Part shown: piece after piece, positions 15,858 to 24,460 of the stretch
Layout of the letters: every line of letters starts with the position of its first letter
Position numbering within the stretch: the first letter of the stretch is position 1
Assembly: GCA_031276815.1 (NCBI GenBank)
Contig: JAISMJ010000012.1
Span: forward strand, 1-47,582
Length of the DNA: 47,582 nucleotides
Direction of reading: 5' to 3'
From: Treponema sp.
Lineage (GTDB): Bacteria > Spirochaetota > Spirochaetia > Treponematales > Breznakiellaceae
The notes under the pieces: generated by a model
Databases searched by the model: none
What the model saw: the letters and a program-made list of their open reading frames with translations, nothing else
Told to the model about the DNA's origin: nothing
Position numbers and translations under genes: made by a program

Positions 15858-17639
15858 CACCGCCAAAAATGCGCTTTGAGGCAGTTCCACATCGCCAACC
15901 ATACGCATACGCTTCTTACCCTCTTTTTGCTTTTCAAGAAGTTTCCGCTTGCGGGTGATGTCGCCGCCATAACACTTGGCAAGCACGTCCTTGCGGAGGG
16001 CGTTCACGGTCTCGCGGGCGATGATCTGGCTGCCGATAGCGCCTTGAATGGGGATTTTGAACTGCTGGCGCGGTATTTCGTCCCGCAGACGTTCACAGAC
16101 GATACGCGCGCGGTTATATGCATTGGGGCGGAATACCAGTTGGGAAAGCGCGTCTACCGCCTTACCGTTAAGGAGAATATCGAGTTTTGCAAGCTCCGTA
16201 GGCTTGTAATCCGTGATGTCGTAATCAAAAGAAGCGTATCCCCGGCTTATGCTCTTTAGTCTGTCGTAAAAATCAAACAGCACCTCAGCAAGGGGCATAT
16301 CGTAGATCAATTCAACCCGTTTTTCGTCAAGGTAGCTCATATTGGTTTGAACGCCGCGTTTTTCAATGCAGAGCGTCATAATATTGCCCAAAAAGTCAGC
16401 TGGCGTAATGATAGACGCCCTGATATACGGCTCCTCGACGCCTTCAACGCGCCCTTCGTCCGGATATTCCGTCGGATTATCAACAAAAATCTCGTCTCCG
16501 CCATGTAGTTTCACGCGGTATTTCACCGAAGGAGCGGTAAATATCACCGATTGATCGAATTCGCGTTCAAGCCGCTCCTCTATGACCTCGAGATGCAGAA
16601 GCCCCAAAAAGCCGCAGCGGAACCCGAAGCCGAGCGCAGCTGATGAATCCTTCTCATACACAAGCGAAGCGTCATTTAAGGTGAGTTTTTCAAGGCTGGT
16701 CTTGAGTTCCTCGTAATCGTTACTGTCAACAGGGTATATTGATGAAAATACCACAGGTTTTATCTCACGGAATCCCGGAAGCGGTTTCTCGCATGGGTTC
16801 TCCGCGCCAGTTACCGTATCCCCGACCCGCACATCGCTTACGGTCTTGATGCCCGCAAGGAAATAGCCCACATCGCCCGCGCTCAACTCATCCTGCGTAA
16901 CGAGCGCTAATTTGAACACGCCGAGCGCTTCCGTCTCATATTCCGAACCGCTATTCATAAAACGTATCTTCATGCCGCGCCGAAGGGTTCCGTCAAAGAC
17001 GCGGAGGTGTACCACAACGCCCCGATACGGATCGTAGTGGCAGTCAAAGATAAGGGCGCGCAACGGCGCGGCGGAATCGCCTGACGGCGGCGGAATACGG
17101 CTGACGATGGCTTCAAAAAGCTCATCAACGCCCGTCCCCTGCCGCGCGGACACGAGGAGGGCTGTTTCGCCGTCAAGTCCTAAATCGCGATCAATCTGCC
17201 GTTTCGCATTGGAAATATCCGCCGCCGGCATGTCTATTTTGTTGATGACCGGCACTATTTCAAGGTTATGCTCAAGCGCCAGATACATATTGGAAAGCGT
17301 CTGCGCCTGTACGCCCTGCGTGGCGTCAACGAGGAGCAACGCGCCCTCGCAGGAACTGATGGCGCGGCTTACCTCATAGGTAAAGTCAACGTGTCCGGGC
17401 GTATCAACAAGGTTCAACTCATACACGCCGCCGTCTTTCGCGGCGTACGGAATGGTAACCGCTTGGCTTTTTATGGTGATGCCCCGTTCCCGCTCAATAT
17501 CCATAGTATCGAGTATCTGATCCTGAAAGTTACGATCTTCTACCAGCTTACCCTTCTGGATAAGCCTGTCCGCCAAGGTTGACTTTCCATGGTCTATATG
17601 GGCAATGATACAAAAATTACGGATGCGGTCTATTTTCAT
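15837..17639 (-). CDS. lepA: Elongation factor 4 (LepA) GTPase
   Basis: 600-residue translational GTPase that remodels stalled ribosomes (back-translocation under stress). The G motifs are complete: AHIDHGKST (13-21), DxERERGITIKSQ switch I, LVDTPGHVDF, and NKIDMP. The characteristic LepA C-terminal domain follows, including LNDASLVYEKD, GFRCGFLGLLHLEVIEERL, KPTELAKLDILLNG, QLVFRPNAY, AKCYGGDITRKRKLLEKQKEGKKRMR and a short end. Length matches the family (about 595-602). The start is ATG 17639, preceded by a promoter only 8 nt upstream and no ribosome site. The 3' end overlaps the kduI stub on the other strand. Confidence 0.97.
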   Translation of the reverse strand: MKIDRIRNFCIIAHIDHGKSTLADRLIQKGKLVEDRNFQDQILDTMDIERERGITIKSQAVTIPYAAKDGGVYELNLVDTPGHVDFTYEVSRAISSCEGALLLVDATQGVQAQTLSNMYLALEHNLEIVPVINKIDMPAADISNAKRQIDRDLGLDGETALLVSARQGTGVDELFEAIVSRIPPPSGDSAAPLRALIFDCHYDPYRGVVVHLRVFDGTLRRGMKIRFMNSGSEYETEALGVFKLALVTQDELSAGDVGYFLAGIKTVSDVRVGDTVTGAENPCEKPLPGFREIKPVVFSSIYPVDSNDYEELKTSLEKLTLNDASLVYEKDSSAALGFGFRCGFLGLLHLEVIEERLEREFDQSVIFTAPSVKYRVKLHGGDEIFVDNPTEYPDEGRVEGVEEPYIRASIITPADFLGNIMTLCIEKRGVQTNMSYLDEKRVELIYDMPLAEVLFDFYDRLKSISRGYASFDYDITDYKPTELAKLDILLNGKAVDALSQLVFRPNAYNRARIVCERLRDEIPRQQFKIPIQGAIGSQIIARETVNALRKDVLAKCYGGDITRKRKLLEKQKEGKKRMRMVGDVELPQSAFLAVLKTNDQ

Positions 17640-17647
17640 GTCCCACT

Positions 17648-17676
17648 ACAATACCGGAAACAGGGCTGTGCGTCAA
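17648..17676 (-). promoter_or_regulatory. Promoter of lepA giving an almost leaderless mRNA
   Basis: On the minus strand TTGACG (17676-17671), 17-bp spacer, TATTGT (17653-17648). The ATG at 17639 begins 8 nt after the -10 box, so the leader would be 0-2 nt. Confidence 0.6.
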
Positions 17677-17723
17677 GCCTCCGCCATTGAGTGAGAGTAC
17701 ACAAGGAAGCTGCGGGGTGACTG

Positions 17724-17879
17724 TGTCAAAAGTATAGAAAAGCCTATCGTTAAGAGATACAATAAGCCATTGAAGGGTGGAGATATGAAGTTTATCAGTG
17801 GAGAAAGTCGTAATCAAATACTATTACTGCTGGACAGCATAGAAGATTACGTCGAGAAGAATAATTCCGTGTTTTGACA
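17724..17879 (+). mobile_element. Internally deleted IS1182-like element (MITE-like) with transposase stub
   Basis: TGTCAAAA (17724-17731) and TTTTGACA (17872-17879) are perfect inverted ends 156 bp apart. Inside, GGTGGAGAT precedes ATG 17785, which opens 30 codons starting MKFISGESRNQ and continuing IEDYVEKNNSV, the normal N-terminus of IS1182-type DDE transposases (MKF-x-x-G-x-R-x-Q, then DYV-x-x-NxV). It stops at TGA 17875-17877, inside the right end. The catalytic domain is absent, so the copy could only move if a full-length relative acted in trans. No target duplication was verified. Confidence 0.6.
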
Positions 17880-17918
17880 TACTCTGGAGGACGCGCCCTC
17901 TTGCAAAATGCGTACCGT

Positions 17919-18089
17919 CGCCCGTCCATGTGTTAGACACACACCAACCCATGCGGGTGTCTACCGCCCGTCCATGTGTTAGACACGCACCAACCCGGGC
18001 GGGTGTCTGCCGCCCATCCATGTGTTAGACACACACTAACCCGGGCGGGTGTCTGCCGCCCGTCCATGTGTTAGACACACACCAACCCA
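17919..18089. repeat. Tandem 46-bp repeats, about 3.7 copies
   Basis: Units start at 17919, 17965, 18011 and 18057, exactly 46 bp apart, each beginning CGCCCGTCCATGTGTTAGAC with few substitutions. The last is cut after about 33 bp. Each unit contains the complementary words AGACAC and GTGTCT about 16 bp apart, so each transcript unit could fold into a hairpin with a GGGC-rich loop. There are no unique spacers, so it is not a CRISPR array. Forty-six is not divisible by three, which argues against a coding repeat. Confidence 0.85.
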
Positions 18090-18181
18090 CAGGCAGGGAT
18101 GCCGGCCCGCACATAAGGAATAAAAGCTTCACTACCAAAGCACCTCGCATCCCAACTCCCTGTACAGGCTAGGAGAATACG

Positions 18182-19273
18182 ATGAAATGGCTGATACTTT
18201 TATTGGCGTTACCGGTTTTTATGAGTTGCGGCGCCTGTGATAATGGATTGTCGCGGAAGACGGATACGCTGTATATAGCAACATGGAATGTACAGGCTCT
18301 TTTTGATGAAATCGAAGATGGCTATGAATACAAAGAATATGGCGCAGGCTGGACACGGGAAAAGTACCGCGCCCGCCTGAACAGTATTGCCCATGCCCTT
18401 GATTCTTTAGAAGAAACGCCCGATATTTTTACGCTGATAGAGATAGAAAAATCTCAAATCCTCAATGATCTTATCAACGATTATCTCAAGGATTATGGGT
18501 ATCGCTGGACTTTTTTCGGTACTAACGACGGCGCGCCGCTTGGGATAGGGGTAGTGAGCAGGTTTCCAGTCACGCAAACAAGGGTACATTCGCTTTCCAA
18601 TCAAGGGATGGTGATACCGCGTCCCGTATTGGAGGTGGAGGTTATGGTTGAGGAAAAACCGCTGGTTCTGTTTCTGTGCCACTGGAAGTCAAAATTAGGC
18701 GGTGATGCAGAGACCGAGTCGCTTCGGCGGGCGGCGGCGTGTATCATTGCGAGACGAGTAGCCGATATAAGGCGGGAAGCTGCGGACGCGCCGGTTATTG
18801 TACTGGGCGATTTGAATGAAAACCATGATGAATTTTACCGGCAGGGAAATAGTTTTATTACGGCGCTGCTTCCTGACGATGCAGACGCTGCCGCAATGGC
18901 ATTGAAGAGCTTAAAGGATATGCCGTATTCGGATTTTCTTGTGGTAAGCGCAGAGAAACCGCCGATGGCACGGCATTTTTTGGAAAATTTGACATATACT
19001 AGAGCGTTTGCTCCGGCAGTTTTTTATTCGCCATGGTCAGCCGAATTATCCGGCGGATCGTACCATTACCAAGGGGAGTGGGAAACGCTGGATCATGTTC
19101 TTTTGAATGATCCCCTGTTTGATAACACGGGTTGGGAATTTGATTCATGCGTGGTGATAGACGTTGAACCGTTTATCAATGGATATGGATATCCCGCATC
19201 GTATAATCCGAGAACAGGAGACGGGTTGAGCGATCATCTGCCGCTGCTTTTAACATTAAAGCTATTACCTTGA
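18182..19273 (+). CDS. Exported endonuclease/exonuclease/phosphatase (EEP) family protein
   Basis: 363-residue predicted lipoprotein: MKWLILLLALPVFMSCGAC has a hydrophobic core followed by MSC, a spirochaetal lipobox with Cys at 16. The mature part shows the EEP (DNase I-like) motifs in order: IATWNVQALFD, a catalytic Glu in FTLIEIEKS, LGIGVVSRFPV, LCHWKSKLGG, VIVLGDLNEN with the metal Asp/Asn, then LDHVLLND and the terminal DGLSDHLPL with the catalytic His. Relatives cleave phosphodiesters (nucleases, sphingomyelinases, inositol phosphatases). A Ca/Mg-dependent extracellular nuclease or phosphodiesterase is likely, but the substrate is not determined. AGGAG precedes ATG 18182 by 6 nt. Confidence 0.85.
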   Translation: MKWLILLLALPVFMSCGACDNGLSRKTDTLYIATWNVQALFDEIEDGYEYKEYGAGWTREKYRARLNSIAHALDSLEETPDIFTLIEIEKSQILNDLINDYLKDYGYRWTFFGTNDGAPLGIGVVSRFPVTQTRVHSLSNQGMVIPRPVLEVEVMVEEKPLVLFLCHWKSKLGGDAETESLRRAAACIIARRVADIRREAADAPVIVLGDLNENHDEFYRQGNSFITALLPDDADAAAMALKSLKDMPYSDFLVVSAEKPPMARHFLENLTYTRAFAPAVFYSPWSAELSGGSYHYQGEWETLDHVLLNDPLFDNTGWEFDSCVVIDVEPFINGYGYPASYNPRTGDGLSDHLPLLLTLKLLP

Positions 19274-19298
19274 ATATTACACTCAAAAATACTATCTT
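19270..19298 (+). promoter_or_regulatory. Promoter of the MFS-HEAT gene giving a leaderless mRNA
   Basis: TTGAAT (19270-19275), 17-bp spacer, TATCTT (19293-19298), then 6 nt to ATG 19305. The -35 overlaps the stop codon of the preceding gene. No ribosome site is present. Confidence 0.55.
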
Positions 19299-19304
19299 TT
19301 TAAC

Positions 19305-21590
19305 ATGGCTGACAGTCTATCGCCTTACCGGCTTGGTAAGGCACGGGCGTTGTACAATGTATTTAATGTGTTCAACGCTTTTTCCTATACGCTTCTTGCC
19401 GGTAGTTTAATCACCATTCTGATCATGAGGCTCGAGGCATCTTCAACGGTTATCGGCATTATCAGCTCATTCGTCTATGTGGCGTATTTTTTCCTTCCGG
19501 TTGGAAAAATACTTGCGAGGCTGTTGTCTATTATAAAGGTGTACTGCTGGACGTGGATTTTGCGGTCGCTTACTATGGCGCCTCTTATAGTCGCTCCATT
19601 TGTATTTCAGGCCGGACAGAGAGACCTCGCGCTTGGGCTTACGGTGCTTGGCACCTTTTGTTTTCATCTAAATCGCGGTATCGGCATGATAGGTAATAAT
19701 CCGGTGCTTGACGAATTGGCTGCCGGACCAGACAGAGGCAGCTATATGACCCTTATCCAGATAATCAATGCGGGTCTTGGTATGTTGACAAATCTTGCCG
19801 TTGCCCTGCTTTTCTCATTCTGGCAGAATCCGCCGCTTGCCCTCTATACGGTGCTTATCGTGCTAGGCATTGCCGGCGGCGTGATAAGCGGCTTGATGAT
19901 CAAAAAGCTGCCGGAACCGGAAACCGATACCAACGCTAAAAAGGCACCTTTCAGCGACATGCTGAAAGAATCTTTTTCCGATGCTCCGTTTAGAAAGTTT
20001 ATAACGATTCTTTTTTTGATCGCTCTTGTTTCCGGCATTGCGCGTATCTTTGCCGTTGTGTATTGCCGTGAAGTATTCCATCAAAGCGATAGCATGGTCG
20101 TGTTATATACGGTTTTCGGAGGATTGGGGCAGCTTGCCGTTGGTTTTGCGACAAAATTTTTGGTTGATCGTATCGGCGTAAAGCCTCTTTTTATCATTTG
20201 TACGGTTTTTGGTCTTGCCGGCATGGTTCCGATTGTACTTTTGCCTATAAGCGTTACTGACAATACGGTTATTGTGGTTATTTTTCTTATAATCTTGATT
20301 TTTACACTCAATTTCGGGTTTCTCGGTGCGGAAGGCATCGCCCAGACATATTTTTTGGGGCTTATTCCCGCAAAATATATGCTTGATATGGGGGTTGTGT
20401 ACTTTATTTGTTTCGGGATTGCCGGAGCGGGCGGGGCTTTTATTGCGGGGCTTTTTCTTGATATGTTTACCGGCCTTGGTTTTTCAATGTTTGCAGCGTT
20501 CAAATTTTTGTATCTGATACTTATCATTATTATCGGCGTTGTGTTGGCGCTTCAGAGAACATTGGTACGCCTGGGTTCTTTACCGTTCAAAAATGCCCTT
20601 GAGGTTATATTTTCATTCCGTGATTTGCGGGCTATTGCCCTTCTTGATAAACTGAGTAAGACCAATGATTCGCAGGAAGAAGAGGCACTCTTGGATGCGC
20701 TACACGATACGCCTTCGCAGCTTGCGATTACGGGACTGCTGGACAAGGCAAAATCTCCCCGTCTTTCTACGCGGCTTGAAGCGTTGCGGGCAATGGAAAC
20801 GCTTTCCGCTTTGAGTGAAGAGGCTGAACGTGCGCTTATGCAAGATCTGCTTAACCATCCATACACGACAGCCTACATTTCGGCGCGTATTTTAGGTACA
20901 CATAGTGTTTCACCGGCGATTCCGGTACTGAGGGAACTTGCCGCTTCGCAGGATTATATGCTTGCAGGAGAGGCTATTATCGCGCTTGCCCGTATGAAGG
21001 ATCATGAATTTAGACCGCAGATTGAGGCTATTATTGTTAAAACGGACAATCCCCGTCTTAAAATCATGGGCGTCGAAGCGTTTGGGATATATAAGTCCTC
21101 CTATGCTCTCTCGGTACTATTGGATATGCTGCGTAGCGCCGATCCGCCGCCGTATCTCCGTGACGGGGTAGTGCTTGCTATGGCGGATATTCTGGAATTG
21201 CATCAGTTTTATCCGCTGTTGCTGAAATTCTTGGCGAATGAAGCTCTGTCCCCCGTATTGGCGATGGATGAGGCTGAATCCGCCATGGAGCGCTATCAAG
21301 CCGTACATAAGGGCTGGCACCTAAAAATGGGCGCTTCTTTGAAAAAAGAGGCGCGCCTCGCAGCCGGAAACCGTCATGCAAAAACGCTGCTGCCTGCGGT
21401 AAAGGCTTTTATGCTGGAAAAGAAACCGGATTTGCTTTCCCGCTGGATTCTGGAATTGCCTGAAACGGTAAATCCAATAGCGCAGTCTATTTTTGCTGAG
21501 TCCGTTTTCGATGACGAGCTTAATGGGTATGAGCGGTTGAAACTGTTGATTGTGCATTGGGCTTCGCAAGAATTGAAACATTGGGAATAA
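19305..21590 (+). CDS. MFS transporter fused to a C-terminal HEAT-repeat domain
   Basis: 761-residue inner-membrane protein. Residues about 10-420 contain roughly a dozen hydrophobic helices separated by short charged loops in major-facilitator fashion, with an N-terminal half ending near 195, a charged central loop (KKLPEPETDTNAKK) and a second six-helix half. From about residue 440 the sequence changes to soluble alpha-helical repeats of 30-35 residues (for example TRLEALRAMETLSALSEEAE and GVEAFGIYKSSYALSVLLDM), consistent with HEAT repeats facing the cytoplasm. The transported substrate is unknown; the HEAT part could dock a partner or sense a ligand. The promoter is arranged for leaderless translation. 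Confidence 0.75.
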   Translation: MADSLSPYRLGKARALYNVFNVFNAFSYTLLAGSLITILIMRLEASSTVIGIISSFVYVAYFFLPVGKILARLLSIIKVYCWTWILRSLTMAPLIVAPFVFQAGQRDLALGLTVLGTFCFHLNRGIGMIGNNPVLDELAAGPDRGSYMTLIQIINAGLGMLTNLAVALLFSFWQNPPLALYTVLIVLGIAGGVISGLMIKKLPEPETDTNAKKAPFSDMLKESFSDAPFRKFITILFLIALVSGIARIFAVVYCREVFHQSDSMVVLYTVFGGLGQLAVGFATKFLVDRIGVKPLFIICTVFGLAGMVPIVLLPISVTDNTVIVVIFLIILIFTLNFGFLGAEGIAQTYFLGLIPAKYMLDMGVVYFICFGIAGAGGAFIAGLFLDMFTGLGFSMFAAFKFLYLILIIIIGVVLALQRTLVRLGSLPFKNALEVIFSFRDLRAIALLDKLSKTNDSQEEEALLDALHDTPSQLAITGLLDKAKSPRLSTRLEALRAMETLSALSEEAERALMQDLLNHPYTTAYISARILGTHSVSPAIPVLRELAASQDYMLAGEAIIALARMKDHEFRPQIEAIIVKTDNPRLKIMGVEAFGIYKSSYALSVLLDMLRSADPPPYLRDGVVLAMADILELHQFYPLLLKFLANEALSPVLAMDEAESAMERYQAVHKGWHLKMGASLKKEARLAAGNRHAKTLLPAVKAFMLEKKPDLLSRWILELPETVNPIAQSIFAESVFDDELNGYERLKLLIVHWASQELKHWE

Positions 21591-21638
21591 GAACGGGATC
21601 ACGGGATAGATAGTAAAGGAGAAAAACCAGCCGGTTCC

Positions 21639-21667
21639 TTGCAGCGTTCTCCGTTATCATGTACAAT
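21639..21667 (+). promoter_or_regulatory. Promoter of the DUF5131 gene giving a leaderless mRNA
   Basis: TTGCAG (21639-21644), 17-bp spacer, TACAAT (21662-21667), then 7 nt to ATG 21675. A longer frame starting at TTG 21639 would begin inside the -35 box and is rejected. Confidence 0.55.
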
Positions 21668-21674
21668 AATCCGT

Positions 21675-22472
21675 ATGCTGGACAATGAAAACGCCCAACC
21701 TTTTCTTTTTGACGATATACGTCCTACGCCGCCTCTCAAGATGCCGAAAACCGTAACATGGAATCTGTGGCACGGGTGTCTTAAATACAGCGAGGGATGC
21801 AGAAATTGCTATGTGTACCGGCAGGATGCGACATGGGGGCGGGACAGCCGTACCATACGGAAAACCGCTCAATTCAATATGCCGGTTGAACGGCGCATGG
21901 ACGGCGCGTATAAGTACCCGCCCGGATCCTTGTTTTATACGTGTTTCACGTCTGATTTCTTCATGGGGGATGTCGGCGCGGACAGGTGGCGGAGGGACGC
22001 ATGGCGCATCATCAGGGAACGGAGCGATTGCGCGTTTTTCATCATCACCAAAAGGATTCTGCGGTTTCTTGACTGTATCCCCGATGATTGGGGCGCGGGG
22101 TACGAAAACGTAACTATTGGGGTTACCTGCGAAAACCAGCGCCGCGCTGATGAGCGGCTTCCGTTTTTTAGAGCGTTGCCCATAGTGCGCAAAGCGTTCA
22201 TCCATGAGCCGCTGCTTTCGCCGCTTGACATTTCCGCGCACCTGTTTCCCGGTGTGGAAGAAGTCGTTGCGGGCGGGGAATCCGGCGCGGATGCCCGCGC
22301 TTGCCGGTATGAGTGGTTTTTGTCATTGCGGACACAGTGCGAATCTGCGGGCACGCCGTTTATCTTCAAACAAACCGGCGCGCGGTTTATAAAAGACGGC
22401 AGGCTTTACGTTATTCCCCGGCGCTTGCAGCATAGTCAAGCGGTTAAGGCGGACATTAACTATACGCCATGA
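21675..22472 (+). CDS. Phage Gp37/Gp68-like DUF5131 protein
   Basis: 265-residue protein of the DUF5131 (phage Gp37/Gp68) family. It begins the domain with VTWNLWHGCLKYSEGCRNCY: Cys 35, 42 and 45 form the family's C-X6-C-X2-C site, which resembles an iron-sulphur binding motif of radical SAM proteins. Later landmarks are FTCFTSDFFM-like acidic segments, IITKR-x-RF, YENVTIGVTCENQ-x-RADERLP and GGESG near residue 200, all typical. The biochemical role is not established, although such genes occur in phages and mobile regions. The start at 21675 is set by a promoter ending 7 nt upstream. A leaderless call fits because there is no ribosome site. Confidence 0.8.
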   Translation: MLDNENAQPFLFDDIRPTPPLKMPKTVTWNLWHGCLKYSEGCRNCYVYRQDATWGRDSRTIRKTAQFNMPVERRMDGAYKYPPGSLFYTCFTSDFFMGDVGADRWRRDAWRIIRERSDCAFFIITKRILRFLDCIPDDWGAGYENVTIGVTCENQRRADERLPFFRALPIVRKAFIHEPLLSPLDISAHLFPGVEEVVAGGESGADARACRYEWFLSLRTQCESAGTPFIFKQTGARFIKDGRLYVIPRRLQHSQAVKADINYTP

Positions 22473-22682
22473 CCGGTATGGTATGCCACCTTATCTAAAA
22501 GGCGGGGACATAAGCCGCAATAATAAAGATACGTAACAACACTATTTGAAATAATGATTGACAAGAACTATACCTTAATTCTTTGAGTATATTCTCTTCC
22601 TTCTTGTAGGTACGCCCACAAGGAAGCGCGGTATATGACTTTTTCTACAAGCAGCAGCCAGAGGCTATTGTAGCACATTCGG

Positions 22683-23432
22683 TTAACTCCATTCATTGAA
22701 TAATAAATCTCCTTTTTCAACATTCGTCCCTGCTATAAGATTCATAATAAGATGATACGGCGTATACTGTAGCATATTCGTAATTAACGTCGGCTTCTCA
22801 TCCAAATCTTTTATAAAGACGTCATTTTTTATTGCCCGGACGCCGCCTTTCTGAACTATGTTCTTTTTATTTCTTGTTAATACGTTGATATTCTTTCGAG
22901 CAAAATGTTTTTCCACCGCGTTTATCGTCTGCACTCTGCATAGAAATTGAACCTCATTTTTCGGTGTGCCGTCTGAAATTATAAGAGAAGGAAGAAAATA
23001 TATATCGCAGTTAGTACAATACACCCTTGTATCTTCCCGGTATTGATATGCCCTTTGTTTATACCTTTGATCGGGTTTAGGATTCATATAATAATTAATA
23101 ATTTCTTTGAAACTGAATATGGTTTTACACTGCGGACAAAATGAATAATTTATAAGCGTAATGTTAGTATTTGGAATGGTAATATTTCCCTCCCCCTGTT
23201 CTTCGTTTTTTCGTTTAATGTCTTCTAATATAGCCTCATTACCAGAATCAAAGAATCTACAAATTGTTATGTCCTTATCAAAAATACCATAGGGTTTATC
23301 AGGCGTAAATTTTCGTTTTGTTAAATAGTCTTCAAAAACCTCAATATTATCAAACGACGTTTTTCGTGAATCCCCAGCGGAGATAGCTGTTAATAATTGA
23401 TCGATTTCATCCTGTGAAAGCACTTCAGCCAT
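22683..23432 (-). CDS. FliM N-terminal CheY-binding peptide fused to a zinc-ribbon protein
   Basis: 249-residue cytosolic protein. Residues 1-21 (MAEVLSQDEIDQLLTAISAG) are almost identical in type to the start of spirochaetal FliM, whose EIDQLL helix is the docking site for phosphorylated CheY on the flagellar motor switch. After about residue 25 there is no FliM middle or C-terminal domain. Instead there is a charged region, CPQC (99-102) and CTNC (139-142), which together would hold one zinc, and a mixed alpha/beta C-terminus. I do not recognise the C-terminal family. A promoter (23483-23456) and a strong GAGGAGG site precede ATG 23432. It may bind CheY-P or the motor; it may also be an accident of gene-start capture. 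Confidence 0.75.
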   Translation of the reverse strand: MAEVLSQDEIDQLLTAISAGDSRKTSFDNIEVFEDYLTKRKFTPDKPYGIFDKDITICRFFDSGNEAILEDIKRKNEEQGEGNITIPNTNITLINYSFCPQCKTIFSFKEIINYYMNPKPDQRYKQRAYQYREDTRVYCTNCDIYFLPSLIISDGTPKNEVQFLCRVQTINAVEKHFARKNINVLTRNKKNIVQKGGVRAIKNDVFIKDLDEKPTLITNMLQYTPYHLIMNLIAGTNVEKGDLLFNEWS

Positions 23433-23455
23433 AGTGTTTCCTCCTCGTTATCAAG

Positions 23456-23483
23456 GGTATACCGTTCTTTTGTATTTTGTCAA
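23456..23483 (-). promoter_or_regulatory. Promoter of the FliM-N fusion gene
   Basis: On the minus strand TTGACA (23483-23478), 16-bp spacer, TATACC (23461-23456), then a leader with GAGGAGG ahead of ATG 23432. The -35 is perfect. Confidence 0.5.
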
Positions 23484-23883
23484 GTCTTTATTTGCAGTAC
23501 GGAATGAAAGCGAAGTGAAGGAGGCGCCTGTCTCCATGGGAACCATAACCGATCCTCTCTTCATTATGGCTCCCGCAGCCTGTTTTGCTATCAAGGGTTT
23601 TGCATCCCGCCTCTTCTCTCTCACCCTTTGCGCCATTGGCGCATCTCGTATGCGTAACGGACTATTTCAATGAAAAACACTTTTTGATAGAATAATTTCC
23701 TATTCTAATATATAAGACCAAACTAATTCATATGTCTAAATAAATTCTCAGTTCATTCCTCTTTTGGGCAAATTGGGACAGTACATAAATAGTTTAATTT
23801 ATTCTTTCTATTTTTTCAAGTGGATGAAATTGGGTCTTTTTTTGCGAAACATGAGTCCCCTTTCTTTAGGCTTATTCCTCCCA
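23484..23883. other. Gene-free stretch
   Basis: GC-richer from 23500 to 23650 with a spurious plus-strand frame, then strongly AT-rich to 23880. No gene, repeat or terminator could be supported. Confidence 0.4.
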
Positions 23884-24096
23884 TCAATTTACCATGTTAA
23901 AATGACGAAAAGCCTCTCTGATTATATCTACCTTATCATCAGGACAAGGTTTTTGCCTTTCCGCATCTGACAATCTATTGGGAGCTTTCTTCGGGTTTAA
24001 ACCGCAAATTTCTTTTACATGAGCAATCCAACACGTTTGTATTGATACATTGTGATTGATCTCGACGTATTCCTGTATTTGCCTGTATGTCGCCAT
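23884..24096 (-). CDS. Small conserved protein of unknown function (CWIAHVKE family)
   Basis: 70-residue protein with a pattern I recall from a widespread family of small uncharacterised proteins: MATYRQIQEYV, then TCWIAHVKEICGL, a Pro/Asn-rich APNRLS segment, PCP, and a C-terminal helix IREAFRHFNM. Two Cys (one in TCW, one in CGL) and the invariant-looking Trp-Ile-Ala-His are notable. AGGAAGG precedes ATG 24096 by 6 nt. It lies downstream of the SAM-domain and membrane-protein genes on the same strand and overlaps the end of the broken membrane-protein frame. The function is not known. Confidence 0.7.
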   Translation of the reverse strand: MATYRQIQEYVEINHNVSIQTCWIAHVKEICGLNPKKAPNRLSDAERQKPCPDDKVDIIREAFRHFNMVN

Positions 24097-24458
24097 ATCT
24101 TACCTTCCTAAAGTCATGTTGCGAATAATATAACATCAGCCCGCCAACTGCGTAAGCCACCATATCAAGATAGTCGCCTGTTATATTTTTTATTTTGACT
24201 GGCATAATAATTTCGTAATATAATGAAAAAACACTATCCAAAACGCAATTTCAATAAATTTTATATAATAATATCTACGTCTCATAAATACTATTTGTAA
24301 ATTAACAAAAAATGGAACACTTACAATTAAAGCTAAAATATCGGCAAAATACCATCTAAATGGCGTATAGTTATACCACATAAAATATTTTTTGAAGATA
24401 TAATGAATTAAATATAAAAAATACCTATAAACATTTGAGGCAATGCAACAAATTTCAT
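23975..24458 (-). pseudogene. Small integral membrane protein broken by two frameshifts
   Basis: ATG 24458 lies two bases after the stop of the SAM-SAM gene. It opens MKFVALPQMFIGIFY, then the reading must shift near the T6 run (minus strand, about 24410) to continue LIHYIFKK...YTPFRWYFADILALIVSVPFF, and shift again near 24240 (a T run) to continue LDSVFSLYYEIIMP...ITGDYLDMVAYAVGG. Joined, it is a protein of roughly 120 residues with four hydrophobic helices and a conserved-looking GDYLDMVAYAVGG end. I do not recognise the family. Both shifts lie in homopolymers, so sequence error or phase switching is possible as well as decay. The extra tail to 23975 overlaps the next gene and may not be native. 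Confidence 0.5.
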
Positions 24459-24460
24459 AT

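Noticed and set aside
17919-18089. Possible CRISPR array
   Set aside because: The whole 46-bp unit repeats with no unique spacers and there are no cas genes.
23434-23673. Plus-strand 79-codon frame opposite the FliM-N gene promoter
   Set aside because: It overlaps the promoter, has poor start context and no recognisable motifs.
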